Origin: Metallosphaera yellowstonensis MK1
GTDB taxonomy: Archaea; Thermoproteota; Thermoprotei_A; Sulfolobales; Sulfolobaceae
Length of the DNA stretch: 64,000 nucleotides
Assembly (NCBI RefSeq): GCF_000243315.1
Contig: NZ_JH597770.1
Coordinates: 479,740-543,739, forward strand
Direction: 5' to 3'
Position numbers and translations under genes: made by a program
Notes under the pieces: model-generated
Seen by the model: the letters and a program-made list of their open reading frames with translations, nothing else
Database searches by the model: none
What the model was told of the DNA's origin: nothing
In this document: positions 45,437 through 53,483 of the stretch, piece by piece
Numbering within the stretch: position 1 is the stretch's first letter
How the letters are laid out: every line of letters starts with the position of its first letter

Positions 45437-46351
45437 ATTTAACCACAACTCCCTCTCCTGTTCCGTCGCTGGAACATATTCAGGCATCTCTTTTTTGTTG
45501 CCTTGTGGATCTATCCTCACGTAAGTGAAGAAGGCAGTGGTAACATGTGAGCAGCCACCACTCTTCGGGTCCAACCTGTTTACATTGATCAGTATGTCTG
45601 CAGAGGTTTTCCCTACGTAAGTCAATCCAGCGTTCATTTCTACTACGTCGCCTAACCTTATGGGAGAGTAGAAAAAGATGTCGGATACAGCCACTGTAAC
45701 GACACCGTCCGAGTCTGGAGAGTAATTTTCAATCCCGTTGAATCTCAGAGCTAATGTTCCCCCAAGATCATCCATAGCCTTGAGGAGCATCCCCGCTGAA
45801 GCTACTCTTCCATCATAGGTCATACCAGGTCCCACGAACAGACTATTGGAAATTCTATATCTCAGGAAGTTAGTGGGATCAGCAGAGCATTCTCTCATGG
45901 AGTTCCTGTTGGCAAGTTTTTCCAGCCTAGCCTCTCTCCTCTTCATAGCCTCCTCTACCTTGACTTGTTCCTCCCTCGTCTCTGGGATCACCTTTTCATC
46001 TATCTCAACTGGTCTAAACTCCTGATCAACCTTTACGTAGGTTCCAGTAGCTGTAACTATAATCTCCTCTCCCCTCCTTGCAGACATCTCCACTTCCATG
46101 GAACTTTTACCGACGTATAGCACCTTAGCCTCAACTTCTATTATGTCCCCTAGTCTACCTCCCTTCTTGAAGAGGACCTGATCTAATGAGGCCAAAACCG
46201 TAAATCCTTTAGCTACCCTCATAGAGGCCAGCATCCCTGAATCAGCCAGGAACTTCAGCATATCCCCTCCATGAAGTCTACCCATGAAGTTAGTCTGTTG
46301 GTAATGAACCATATTGATTGTCGTAGTAACCGTGTCCCTAACCCTTAGCAA
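45407..46351 (-). CDS. Acyl-CoA thioesterase with two hotdog domains
   Basis: A 314-residue tandem hotdog protein (BFIT/ACOT type). Domain 1 (1-120) contains NFMGRLHGGDMLKFLADSGML and domain 2 (about 165-300) NSLFVGPGMTYDGRVASAGMLLKAMDDLGG, each with the acyl-CoA pocket helix. It hydrolyses acyl-CoA thioesters. It lies downstream of the HerA-NurA genes and overlaps the hypothetical protein's end by 14 bases, so it may be read from their transcript. Confidence 0.88.
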   Translation of the reverse strand: MLRVRDTVTTTINMVHYQQTNFMGRLHGGDMLKFLADSGMLASMRVAKGFTVLASLDQVLFKKGGRLGDIIEVEAKVLYVGKSSMEVEMSARRGEEIIVTATGTYVKVDQEFRPVEIDEKVIPETREEQVKVEEAMKRREARLEKLANRNSMRECSADPTNFLRYRISNSLFVGPGMTYDGRVASAGMLLKAMDDLGGTLALRFNGIENYSPDSDGVVTVAVSDIFFYSPIRLGDVVEMNAGLTYVGKTSADILINVNRLDPKSGGCSHVTTAFFTYVRIDPQGNKKEMPEYVPATEQERELWLNSLRRRQRPL

Positions 46352-46745
46352 GGACCTCTACCTCTGAGGCTAGGTTAGAATATTTAGGATGTGTCTTGGA
46401 GAAATCCTTCAATATTTTAGCCAATTGTACAAGTAATTCCTTTGGTTCTCTTGCAACCTTTATTAGGATGTCGGGAGGTATGGACTCATAGTTTATCCTC
46501 TTCTCCATGGCGGAGAAGAAGGGCAAGTATTCGTCTTGAGACGTGGTTATGACAGCCACACCCCTTCTATCCACCACGTACTCATGTGTCCCCTTCTTTC
46601 CCAAGGAGAGAGCTAAGTCGTCAGACGGAGGTAAGAGCTGCGAGATAGCCATAAGAAAGGCTATTGTATTCTCCTTAGATCCCTGGCTCCGTAGGATGGA
46701 AGTCGTCTCCTTCAGGCGTAATAGTTCCTCGCCCAACCGGATCAC
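46338..46745 (-). CDS. Conserved hypothetical protein downstream of HerA
   Basis: A 135-residue, mainly helical soluble protein (RLGEELLRLKETTSILRSQG...). I do not recognise a family. Its ATG directly follows the HerA-like stop, and all three genes (NurA-like, HerA-like, this one) touch or overlap, suggesting it is a third partner of the module. It contains no catalytic motif I can see. Confidence 0.65.
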   Translation of the reverse strand: MIRLGEELLRLKETTSILRSQGSKENTIAFLMAISQLLPPSDDLALSLGKKGTHEYVVDRRGVAVITTSQDEYLPFFSAMEKRINYESIPPDILIKVAREPKELLVQLAKILKDFSKTHPKYSNLASEVEVLAKG

Positions 46746-48554
46746 CTAGGTTCTGGATAGATCGTAGTGCCCAATGGGTGGAGGTATAGGTATCCTGAGC
46801 TTGAGTTTTCCCTGTCTCAGCCACGGTGAAATCATATAAGCTACACCGTTCTTCTCCCAGCTTAATAGTTTTGCCTCGCTTTTGGTGAGGCCCAAGCTCT
46901 CCCCTATCTCCGCTGACGTCCTAAAGACTAGCTTGGTGTTGGCCAACTGTACTACTATGTCGCTCAGATCTGAAGGGTTGTGTGTGGAAAACAGAAAGCC
47001 TATCTTCCTCCTTCTCCCTAGTCTCATCATAGTGGAGATCTTGCTCGCTACTCTCCTCACGTAATTGCTATCTTCCTCCCACCCATGGTTAGAGGGGAAG
47101 AACCTGTGGGCCTCATCTATCACGATTAGAAGTCTGTTCTTGACTTCTCCCTTCTTCATCATAGTCTCCCTGATCTGAAAGGTTCTATCTAGGAAGTAGT
47201 AGGCCAAAATCTTTTGGGAGAAATCGTCTGGCTCTTGATTGTAGAGGTCGACAACTAAGAACCTGCCCGATTTCAACGTCGTTGAGAAGGGACTCCTGGG
47301 AGCCCTGAGGTCAAAGAGTCCTGTCTCTCTTAACAGATATAATCCCCTCAGGATGTTCTCCCTCGTGCTCTTATGTATCTGTAGCTTCTCGAATGTGGAT
47401 TCGTCAAGGGCGTGTATCAGCTCATCGAGTGTATTACTGTCATTGAACTCTCTGGTTAGAATCTTTAAGAAATGAGACGCCTGCTCACTGAAATAAGGGT
47501 TGAGCCTGTGGAGGATCCTCTTTACCTCCTTAAAGCTGAAGAAGAAAGGATGAAGGTTCAGGGAGGACCTCCAACCCTCTGTCTCTACGCTTATTTTGAG
47601 GTTTTCGAAGCTAACGTTCAGTTTCATCCCCTTGTTCTCCAGATAGTTGACTAGCGGTTGAAGGTAAAGTCTATAGTAAACTCTGGACAGTTCCTCCTCT
47701 GATCCATTTTTCCTGAGATTTTTCCATAACCATCGCCGAGTTATTGGAAAGATCACATCCATTTCCAGGGACTCGATTGGTGCAGAGAGCTTGGAGAACT
47801 CCTTCATACTGTTCCTGACGTGTTCAGAGGTTAAGTCTGGTGGAAGGAAGGAATGATAATAATCGCCTGTCGCATCAAGTACCATTACCTGATCCTCCTT
47901 CAAGAGGAGCAGAATCGATGATATGAGGTTCTTAATGAAAGAGGTCTTCCCGGCTCCTGTGGTTCCCACGACCAAGGAGTGAAAATTCAACTCCTCTGGT
48001 CCTATTCCGACTTTGGCCTCAGAATTCGCGTAATCCAGGTAGCCCAATTTTAATGCTCCCCTATTGATTCCCAGGGCCCTTTCAATTATCTCGGAGGCAG
48101 GAATTATCACAGGAGATTGAGGCTCTATGACTATGTCTGCAGGCACAGCCTCTTCCTTAGAGAGTGGATCAAGCCTAGTGAGCATCTCGCATTTCAATAT
48201 AACGTTACTTATCAGGGTTCCAGGATCCTCGTCCTCCACCAATTTGGGGAGCAGGTCGTTCGTATTGAAAAGGGAAGAGGAAACGTCGCTCCTCTCGTAG
48301 CCTACCACCCTGAGTAAGACCAACTGTAAAGTCCTTATGTCGACGGATCCCAAAAGTATGCCCATCTTTCCTAGATAGTCCGCTGAGTAATAGGTCTCCG
48401 GATCTATTACAACGTATACGTACAAGTTTTCCTCATCGATCTTGTTGGGAACGTACTTAGACACTCTTCCGACCAACTTACCCAAGCTCACGGCTAGGGT
48501 TCTAGCTCGACCTATCCTGTCCCTCATACCCTGATATAGTTCGTCAGTGGTCAA
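46746..48554 (-). CDS. HerA-like ATPase
   Basis: A 602-residue bipolar-translocase-type ATPase. A HAS-barrel-like N-terminal part precedes Walker A VVGTTGAGKTSFIKNL (near 205); Walker B is LLIVIDEAHRFFP; a sensor region is FLFSTHNPSDLSDIVVQLANTKLVFRTS with the C-terminal Arg-rich end. HerA forms a hexamer that drives DNA into the NurA nuclease for end resection. The canonical Sulfolobales herA sits with mre11-rad50-nurA; those genes are not here, so this is a second, paralogous module. Overlaps the NurA-like stop by four bases. Confidence 0.85.
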   Translation of the reverse strand: MTTDELYQGMRDRIGRARTLAVSLGKLVGRVSKYVPNKIDEENLYVYVVIDPETYYSADYLGKMGILLGSVDIRTLQLVLLRVVGYERSDVSSSLFNTNDLLPKLVEDEDPGTLISNVILKCEMLTRLDPLSKEEAVPADIVIEPQSPVIIPASEIIERALGINRGALKLGYLDYANSEAKVGIGPEELNFHSLVVGTTGAGKTSFIKNLISSILLLLKEDQVMVLDATGDYYHSFLPPDLTSEHVRNSMKEFSKLSAPIESLEMDVIFPITRRWLWKNLRKNGSEEELSRVYYRLYLQPLVNYLENKGMKLNVSFENLKISVETEGWRSSLNLHPFFFSFKEVKRILHRLNPYFSEQASHFLKILTREFNDSNTLDELIHALDESTFEKLQIHKSTRENILRGLYLLRETGLFDLRAPRSPFSTTLKSGRFLVVDLYNQEPDDFSQKILAYYFLDRTFQIRETMMKKGEVKNRLLIVIDEAHRFFPSNHGWEEDSNYVRRVASKISTMMRLGRRRKIGFLFSTHNPSDLSDIVVQLANTKLVFRTSAEIGESLGLTKSEAKLLSWEKNGVAYMISPWLRQGKLKLRIPIPPPIGHYDLSRT

Positions 48555-49651
48555 CTGGGAGCACCTTCTAGCCTGCTGTAGAAGCTCTCTTGGATACCGT
48601 TTAACGTCAAGCTACTTATGAGGAGGGAATATATAGCGTTTGACATCTCTTTGGCAGCTTTGTCTGACATGGCCAGAACTTTAGGTATACCGTCTCCAGT
48701 TATGGGGAGTGTACCTACCTTCTCCCACAAATCACCTTCCTGGAGGCTCTCTATCCTCAGGATGGAGAATTTCTTAACGTACGGATGAAATGGAATGATG
48801 AGATAACCTGAGTAAACCTTCGTGTCGTAAAGCGTCCTCTGGATTGGGCCTATCTTCATGACACGAAATGGAGGCTTCAAATTTTTCATAGCCAAGTAAG
48901 TTAGAAGTCCTTCGTCTGAGGAGAAGACCAAGGGATTTACGCCAAATTTTGATCTAAAATCCCTGATCACTTCAGGATCTCCTAAAGCGCTGACTAGAAT
49001 CTTGGAGGCATTCAGCCTTTTCACAATTCCAACAAAGTTCTTCCTAACTGCTCTTTTTCTTGCATCTATGAGTTTCTCCCTGTGAGACTTGGGGAGGAAC
49101 AACAAGTTAGGGAAGAGTGGTCCGTCCACTAGGACCAGTCTGTCTCCTTTTACTCTAGACATGAAGGACGTCTCAAGACCAAAGCGGAGCTCTGACTCCA
49201 ATGTCCTTATGACCTCTGGAGAGAGAGTGGTTCCATCTGTAGAGTAGTTAGCCACGAAGGGAGAGCCTAAGAAGTCCTCTATTCTCGAACTGGATCTGAA
49301 GCCACCGACTACGGCTATGAAGGGATCTGAAAGGTCTAACGTTCTAGACTGTTCAAAGGAGGGAAACAAACCTATGACTCCCTTGATGTTAGAGACTAAT
49401 GCCACAGAGCTTACTGAAACTAAGCCTCTCGAAGAGAGGAAACTTCTGCTACTCCCGTCCATGGCAAGAATTTCTCCGGGATCTTGTACCTGCGGATCAA
49501 GTTCGCCTAGGGCCTCGTCCAAGTTGTTTAGTAATTTAGACTCTTCCAGGATCGTCGGCTGCCCATCTAGGGGTAAACTATCGAACTGGAAGGCGATATA
49601 TTTTGCCACCAGACCGCTAAGTAATTCGCTTAACCCTCCCCTAGCACTCAT
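48551..49651 (-). CDS. NurA-domain nuclease, partner of the HerA-like ATPase
   Basis: A 366-residue NurA-fold protein. Metal-binding acid residues are visible as LAMDGSSRSFLSS (near 64) and RLVLVDGPLFPNLL (near 170), with a further His/Asp region towards the C-terminus (IIPFHPYVKKFS). NurA is a 5'-3' ss/dsDNA nuclease stimulated by HerA. Length and insertion pattern differ from the mre11-linked NurA, supporting a separate subfamily. Start ATG at 49651, with A/T-rich promoter sequence upstream (TAATTATTAATTATAG). Confidence 0.8.
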   Translation of the reverse strand: MSARGGLSELLSGLVAKYIAFQFDSLPLDGQPTILEESKLLNNLDEALGELDPQVQDPGEILAMDGSSRSFLSSRGLVSVSSVALVSNIKGVIGLFPSFEQSRTLDLSDPFIAVVGGFRSSSRIEDFLGSPFVANYSTDGTTLSPEVIRTLESELRFGLETSFMSRVKGDRLVLVDGPLFPNLLFLPKSHREKLIDARKRAVRKNFVGIVKRLNASKILVSALGDPEVIRDFRSKFGVNPLVFSSDEGLLTYLAMKNLKPPFRVMKIGPIQRTLYDTKVYSGYLIIPFHPYVKKFSILRIESLQEGDLWEKVGTLPITGDGIPKVLAMSDKAAKEMSNAIYSLLISSLTLNGIQESFYSRLEGAPS

Positions 49652-49697
49652 TTTAGGATAATTATTAATTATAGAAATATTTAAATATGCCGTATTA

Positions 49698-51011
49698 CTA
49701 GTCCTTCAGCAATTGTCGTGCTGCCACAGTCAGGGGATCCCACACCTGCGATATAGCCGGCAAATACCCCATTTCAGCGAAGAAGAGTTCTTCCACGGTA
49801 ACTCGCTTCTGCAATGCCACGCTTACTGCGTCAAGTCTTCCTAAGACTTCCTCTCCTCCAACGATTTGGGCTCCCAGGAGCCTGTTAGTGTCAACCTCTG
49901 CGACTAGCCTAACGTAAATGTCCTTCCCTCCAGGATAATATCTAGCCCTAGTCTTTGCCTTTATGGTTTTGCCTATAGTCTTGAGGCCAACGGTTTTGGC
50001 TTCTCTCTCGCTCAGACCGACCTTTCCCACGAACCACTCCTCAAACTTTGTGATCATGTTTCCCGTAGTTCCTGGGAATGCTGTTCTCACTCCCCCGATA
50101 TTACTTCCGGCCACAAATCCCATCTTGTTTGCTACTGGTGCAAAGGGCATCCAGACTCTTGTGCCGGAGACTATATGCGTAGTCTCCGCAACGTCTCCAG
50201 CGGCGAACACGTTTTTCCTGTTGGTCTCCATGAACTCGTTCGTATAGATAGCACCAGTCTCGCCCAGCTTGATCCTACCTTCGACTAATTCCACGTTAGG
50301 TCTCACTCCGAGAGCTAATATCACACCGTCAACCTCATATTTTCCCCAGTTCGTTTTGACCAGTCTCCCGTCCCTTATTTCCTCTATCTCCTCAGAGAGT
50401 CTCAGATCCACCTTCCGGGACATAACATCCGTGACTACCTTGCCGAGGTCTTCGTCAAGCAACTTGTTAAGTACATAATTTCCTCTATGAATTAGCGTCA
50501 CTTTCTTACCTACTTCTGTCAAAGCTTCAGCCATTTCCACGCCTAAGATACCTCCCCCGATCACTGCTATCTTATTTAAAGACCACAACCTTTCCCGAAG
50601 TTCCTTCGCGTGTGCCGGATGATGAACAAAGAAGACCCTCTCCCTACTTCCCTCGATCCTATGGAAGTCCTTGGGAACAGCTCCCGTGGCTATTACTAGA
50701 TAATCATACTCGTACTTCTCTCCCCCAGACGTGCTCGCAACTCTTGAGTCCAGGTCTAACTCGGTGACCCTCGAACCTATCCTCACGTCTATTTTTCTCT
50801 CTTTCCTAAAGAATTCCGGCGTGTATGTCATGAAGAGTGATTCCTCGTGGAAGAGACCCTCCACATAATAGGGTATACCACAGGGAGCGTGACTGACCAT
50901 CTTTGTCTCTTCTAGAACCGTGATCTCCATTTCAGGCCTGAATTTCCTAGCTCTCGAGGCTGCAGACATACCAGCAGCTCCGCCACCTACAACGAGGAGT
51001 CTTTCGACCAT
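49698..51011 (-). CDS. CoA-disulfide reductase / NADH oxidase family
   Basis: A 437-residue flavoprotein. FAD fold VERLLVVGGGAAGMSAASRA, active-site Cys in SHAPCGIPYYVEGL (Cys44), NAD fold AVIGGGILGVEMAEAL, second FAD motif VFAAGDVAETTH, and a dimerisation domain containing LGAQIVGGEEVLGRLD. The single-Cys active site fits CoA-disulfide reductases that keep CoA reduced in archaea; NADH oxidase activity is a common side reaction. Divergent from the small gene at 51062. Confidence 0.9.
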   Translation of the reverse strand: MVERLLVVGGGAAGMSAASRARKFRPEMEITVLEETKMVSHAPCGIPYYVEGLFHEESLFMTYTPEFFRKERKIDVRIGSRVTELDLDSRVASTSGGEKYEYDYLVIATGAVPKDFHRIEGSRERVFFVHHPAHAKELRERLWSLNKIAVIGGGILGVEMAEALTEVGKKVTLIHRGNYVLNKLLDEDLGKVVTDVMSRKVDLRLSEEIEEIRDGRLVKTNWGKYEVDGVILALGVRPNVELVEGRIKLGETGAIYTNEFMETNRKNVFAAGDVAETTHIVSGTRVWMPFAPVANKMGFVAGSNIGGVRTAFPGTTGNMITKFEEWFVGKVGLSEREAKTVGLKTIGKTIKAKTRARYYPGGKDIYVRLVAEVDTNRLLGAQIVGGEEVLGRLDAVSVALQKRVTVEELFFAEMGYLPAISQVWDPLTVAARQLLKD

Positions 51012-51061
51012 GAAGTGAGTTCTCCCTCAAGACTTTTATGTGTTGATGGATATTTTACACC

Positions 51062-51499
51062 ATGACCTCAAAAGGTAGGATAGAAGAGCTGATCTCGAGC
51101 CTTGAAGGAACTACTGCAGTGGGTTTGAGTGTGGCAGAACAAGGGATAGTGAATTTCGTGAAGTTGGAACTCAAGAAGATGTCACTTCATTTGACGCATT
51201 TCAACAAGGAGATGACGGAAGGGAGATGGGACAATGCATTGGTAGCGTTCCTCACCATGGTACAGAAGGCCAACCTCCTCTACTCTTATCTGATGCAACC
51301 GTCTGTACTGAGCACTCTGGTTACTAGTAGAATAGGAGAGACAGCTGAGGAAACTCTCGATACTATATCCCTGACCCTCGGAGAGGCTTTGACGAGATTA
51401 AAGGGTAAACAAAAGGAGATGGGTATCGAGAGCATAAGTGCTAATCTTAACTCGTCACCCCCATCTTTCAATATATCTATTGTGATGAAGGGTACCTGA
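51062..51499 (+). CDS. Small conserved helical protein
   Basis: A 145-residue protein, helical for its first 120 residues (EELISSLEGTTAVG; NFVKLELKKMSLHLTHFNKEM; ETLDTISLTLGEALTRLKG). No family is recognised. It starts at an ATG 50 bases from the divergent CoA-disulfide reductase. The C-terminal tail is Ser/Pro/Asn-rich. Function unknown. Confidence 0.7.
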   Translation: MTSKGRIEELISSLEGTTAVGLSVAEQGIVNFVKLELKKMSLHLTHFNKEMTEGRWDNALVAFLTMVQKANLLYSYLMQPSVLSTLVTSRIGETAEETLDTISLTLGEALTRLKGKQKEMGIESISANLNSSPPSFNISIVMKGT

Positions 51500-51747
51500 C
51501 TACTGCATTATTAACCTTCTTCCGAAACGTTTCCTCGAGGAGTTTTCGGTCAAGTCGTGAAATTTCCACGTTAACGGTCAAAACATCTGGAAGTGAACGG
51601 AAAAAGACACTTTAGCTAGAGGAAGGGCTGAGTGGAACTCGTGTGACCTTGGCGAAGCCCAGAGACTAGTGACTATTACTACGTGCAGAAGGAAAGACTA
51701 TAACACTTATGCATGACTTTTAAATACTTCTAGCTACTTTTAATTAC
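51500..51747. other. Intergenic region before the IS607-like element
   Basis: About 250 bases. GGGCT (51625-51629) can pair with AGCCC (51656-51660). No gene is recognised. It may include the left end of the IS607-like element, whose boundary I cannot place. Confidence 0.4.
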
Positions 51748-52095
51748 TGTGAAAGATATCTAACTCCTAGTGAGGTCGCTGAGATATTCAGCATGAGTAG
51801 GAGTGGTGTTATTAAGTGGATTAGGGAAGGGAAAATCAAGGGTGTTGAGGTTAACGGTAGGTGGAGAATTCCTTACAGTGAGGTCGAGAGGTTACTAAGC
51901 AGTGAAAGGGTTAAACAAGTAGCAATTTATACAAGAGTTTCATCAAATACACAGAAAGACGACTTGGAGAGGCAATTAAACGCGTTGAAGGAATGGGTTA
52001 AGAGAACTTTTGGCAAGGCGAGTGTAATAGAAATCAAGGATATAGGCTCTGGATTGAAAGAAGATAGGAGAGGTTTAAAGAAACTCTTAGGATGA
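51748..52095 (+). pseudogene. Truncated IS607-type serine recombinase TnpA
   Basis: The frame reads YLTPSEVAEIFSMSRSGVIKWIREG (MerR-like DNA-binding domain), then QVAIYTRVSSNTQKDDLERQL, where the catalytic Ser lies in RVSS. It stops after EDRRGLKKLLG, about 80 residues short of the usual ~190. The expected start codon before ERYLTP is lost (TGT is there; a GTG one base out of frame precedes it); the first in-frame ATG is 51793. The recombinase should be inactive. Confidence 0.75.
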
Positions 52096-52114
52096 CACTA
52101 TACTCTCAGAGAGC

Positions 52115-53299
52115 TTGCCAACTACTAGGAAGAAGTTACACGAGAGGTTTTACAATCACTATAAGGAGAAGTACCTTTTCCTACCTTCTAGGGTTATTGA
52201 AGGTGCTTACATTGTTGCAAGTAGGATTGTTAAGAGCTTCAGAGAAAGGAGGAAGAAAGGGCTAACTAGGAAGGATAAACCGGAGTACAAGAGAGTCGTG
52301 ATCACAATACCCAACACGATTAACTGGAGGTTTAACAAAGTTTCTGTCAGCGTTTTAACTCACAAGGGTTGGGTTGAGATTCCACTCAGAATAACTAAGC
52401 AATTTACCCACTATTTGTACGATGGCTGGAGGGTTTCGCAAGAGTTAAAGTTAAGGTTAGTGGGTAGGAAAGCCCTAGTTTGGTTAGGATTTGAGAAGGA
52501 GGTTGAGGTAGAGACCGAGGAGGGTAATTATATCTCAATGGACGTTAACGAGAATAACGTCACCTTAGCAGTTTTTGAGGGTTTCAAACTCAAGGAGTTG
52601 AGGCGTTATGAGACTGGGTTAGGGAGGATAGTCCTTAACTACTCTTTAAGGAGGGAGGAGATTACTAAGGGGTATTCAACGAAAGGCGAGTTAATAAAGA
52701 AGAAGTTGAGGAGACTGAGGGAAAGGGAGAGGAAGCTTGATATTCTGAGGAAGACTGTTAAGAGGATATTCGAGCTGGCTAATGAATTGAAGGCTAAGGT
52801 TATTGTCGGTAAGTTTTCCTTCAAGGCTAAGGATAGGATGGAGGGTAACAAAGATTCTAGGCTTAGGCATAGGATTCATCAGTGGAGTGTTGTGAAATTC
52901 TCGGAAATGTTGAAAACTCAGCCAGTTGACGTTGAGGAGTTTTCTGAGGCTTATACCTCGTCGATCAATCCCTTTGACGGTAAGAAGTTGAGGAAGGGGA
53001 AGCAAATCAAGGAGATGATTACCAAGGTTTTTAACCCCTACCTGATGACGGGCACTGCTCACGAGGGTGGGGGAATTAGAGTACTGAAGGTAAATGCTAG
53101 GTATTTGGAGAGTAATCAAGGACTATTGGAGAGGGATTCAGTTGCTCCTCTTAACTTGGCAAGAAAGGTGGATGGGAGGGTAGTGATGTTTCCCTCGACT
53201 AGCCCCAATGACTTAAGGGTGACTGTGTATGATCCCTCAGCAGGGGTGCCCGTGGCGGAATTAGAAGTGATTAAAGAAGATAAGTTACGCCACGGGTAA
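52115..53299 (+). CDS. IS607-linked TnpB-like protein, RuvC-II Glu and zinc ribbon not visible
   Basis: A 394-residue OrfB-type protein. RuvC-I Asp is in YISMDVNENNVTLAVF. The RuvC-II position reads VIVGKFSFKAKDRM, with Gly where active TnpB has Glu. RuvC-III Asp may be in LLERDSVAPLNLARK. The CX2C...CX2C zinc ribbon is absent; instead YTSSINPFDGKKLRKGKQ follows. The N-terminal ~40 residues of full-length relatives are missing, because the frame begins right after truncated TnpA; the TTG at 52115 is only the first candidate. The same deletion probably cut both genes. It could be a nuclease-dead derivative or a divergent TnpB branch. Confidence 0.7.
   Translation: MPTTRKKLHERFYNHYKEKYLFLPSRVIEGAYIVASRIVKSFRERRKKGLTRKDKPEYKRVVITIPNTINWRFNKVSVSVLTHKGWVEIPLRITKQFTHYLYDGWRVSQELKLRLVGRKALVWLGFEKEVEVETEEGNYISMDVNENNVTLAVFEGFKLKELRRYETGLGRIVLNYSLRREEITKGYSTKGELIKKKLRRLRERERKLDILRKTVKRIFELANELKAKVIVGKFSFKAKDRMEGNKDSRLRHRIHQWSVVKFSEMLKTQPVDVEEFSEAYTSSINPFDGKKLRKGKQIKEMITKVFNPYLMTGTAHEGGGIRVLKVNARYLESNQGLLERDSVAPLNLARKVDGRVVMFPSTSPNDLRVTVYDPSAGVPVAELEVIKEDKLRHG
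53249..53296 (+). repeat. 9-bp perfect inverted repeat at the tnpB 3' end
   Basis: CCCGTGGCG (53249-53257) and CGCCACGGG (53288-53296) are exact reverse complements with 30 bases between, overlapping the stop codon of tnpB. A smaller CCCT/AGGG hairpin lies just before (53234-53246). This is where the guide RNA (omega-RNA) of TnpB elements ends, so the stem may belong to it. Confidence 0.5.
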
Positions 53300-53471
53300 A
53301 CACTTGCGGAGTCTCGGAGTATCAGTTTTCTTCTCTTAGTATTTTAAAGGCCTTAAATAACCTCATCTCGATTAGTCATCCCTCCTATAACCCTGGAATG
53401 CCTGCCGTGCGTTCCATTCATAATTTTTAAGAGTGTGAATCTATGATCTAGGAATACGCCGAAATAACTCA

Positions 53472-53476
53472 GAGGT
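53472..53476 (+). promoter_or_regulatory. Shine-Dalgarno deciding the cysS TTG start
   Basis: GAGGT lies seven bases before the TTG at 53484 and supports this non-ATG start over later codons. A TATA-like CATAATTTTTAAG is about 55 bases upstream, leaving a short leader. A hairpin GGAATG/CGTTCC lies near 53395-53417. Confidence 0.5.
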
Positions 53477-53483
53477 AACCGCT

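Noticed and set aside
51625-51660. GGGCT/AGCCC stem as a small RNA gene
   Set aside because: A 5-bp stem with a long loop is weak, and there is no promoter or box motif to support a gene.
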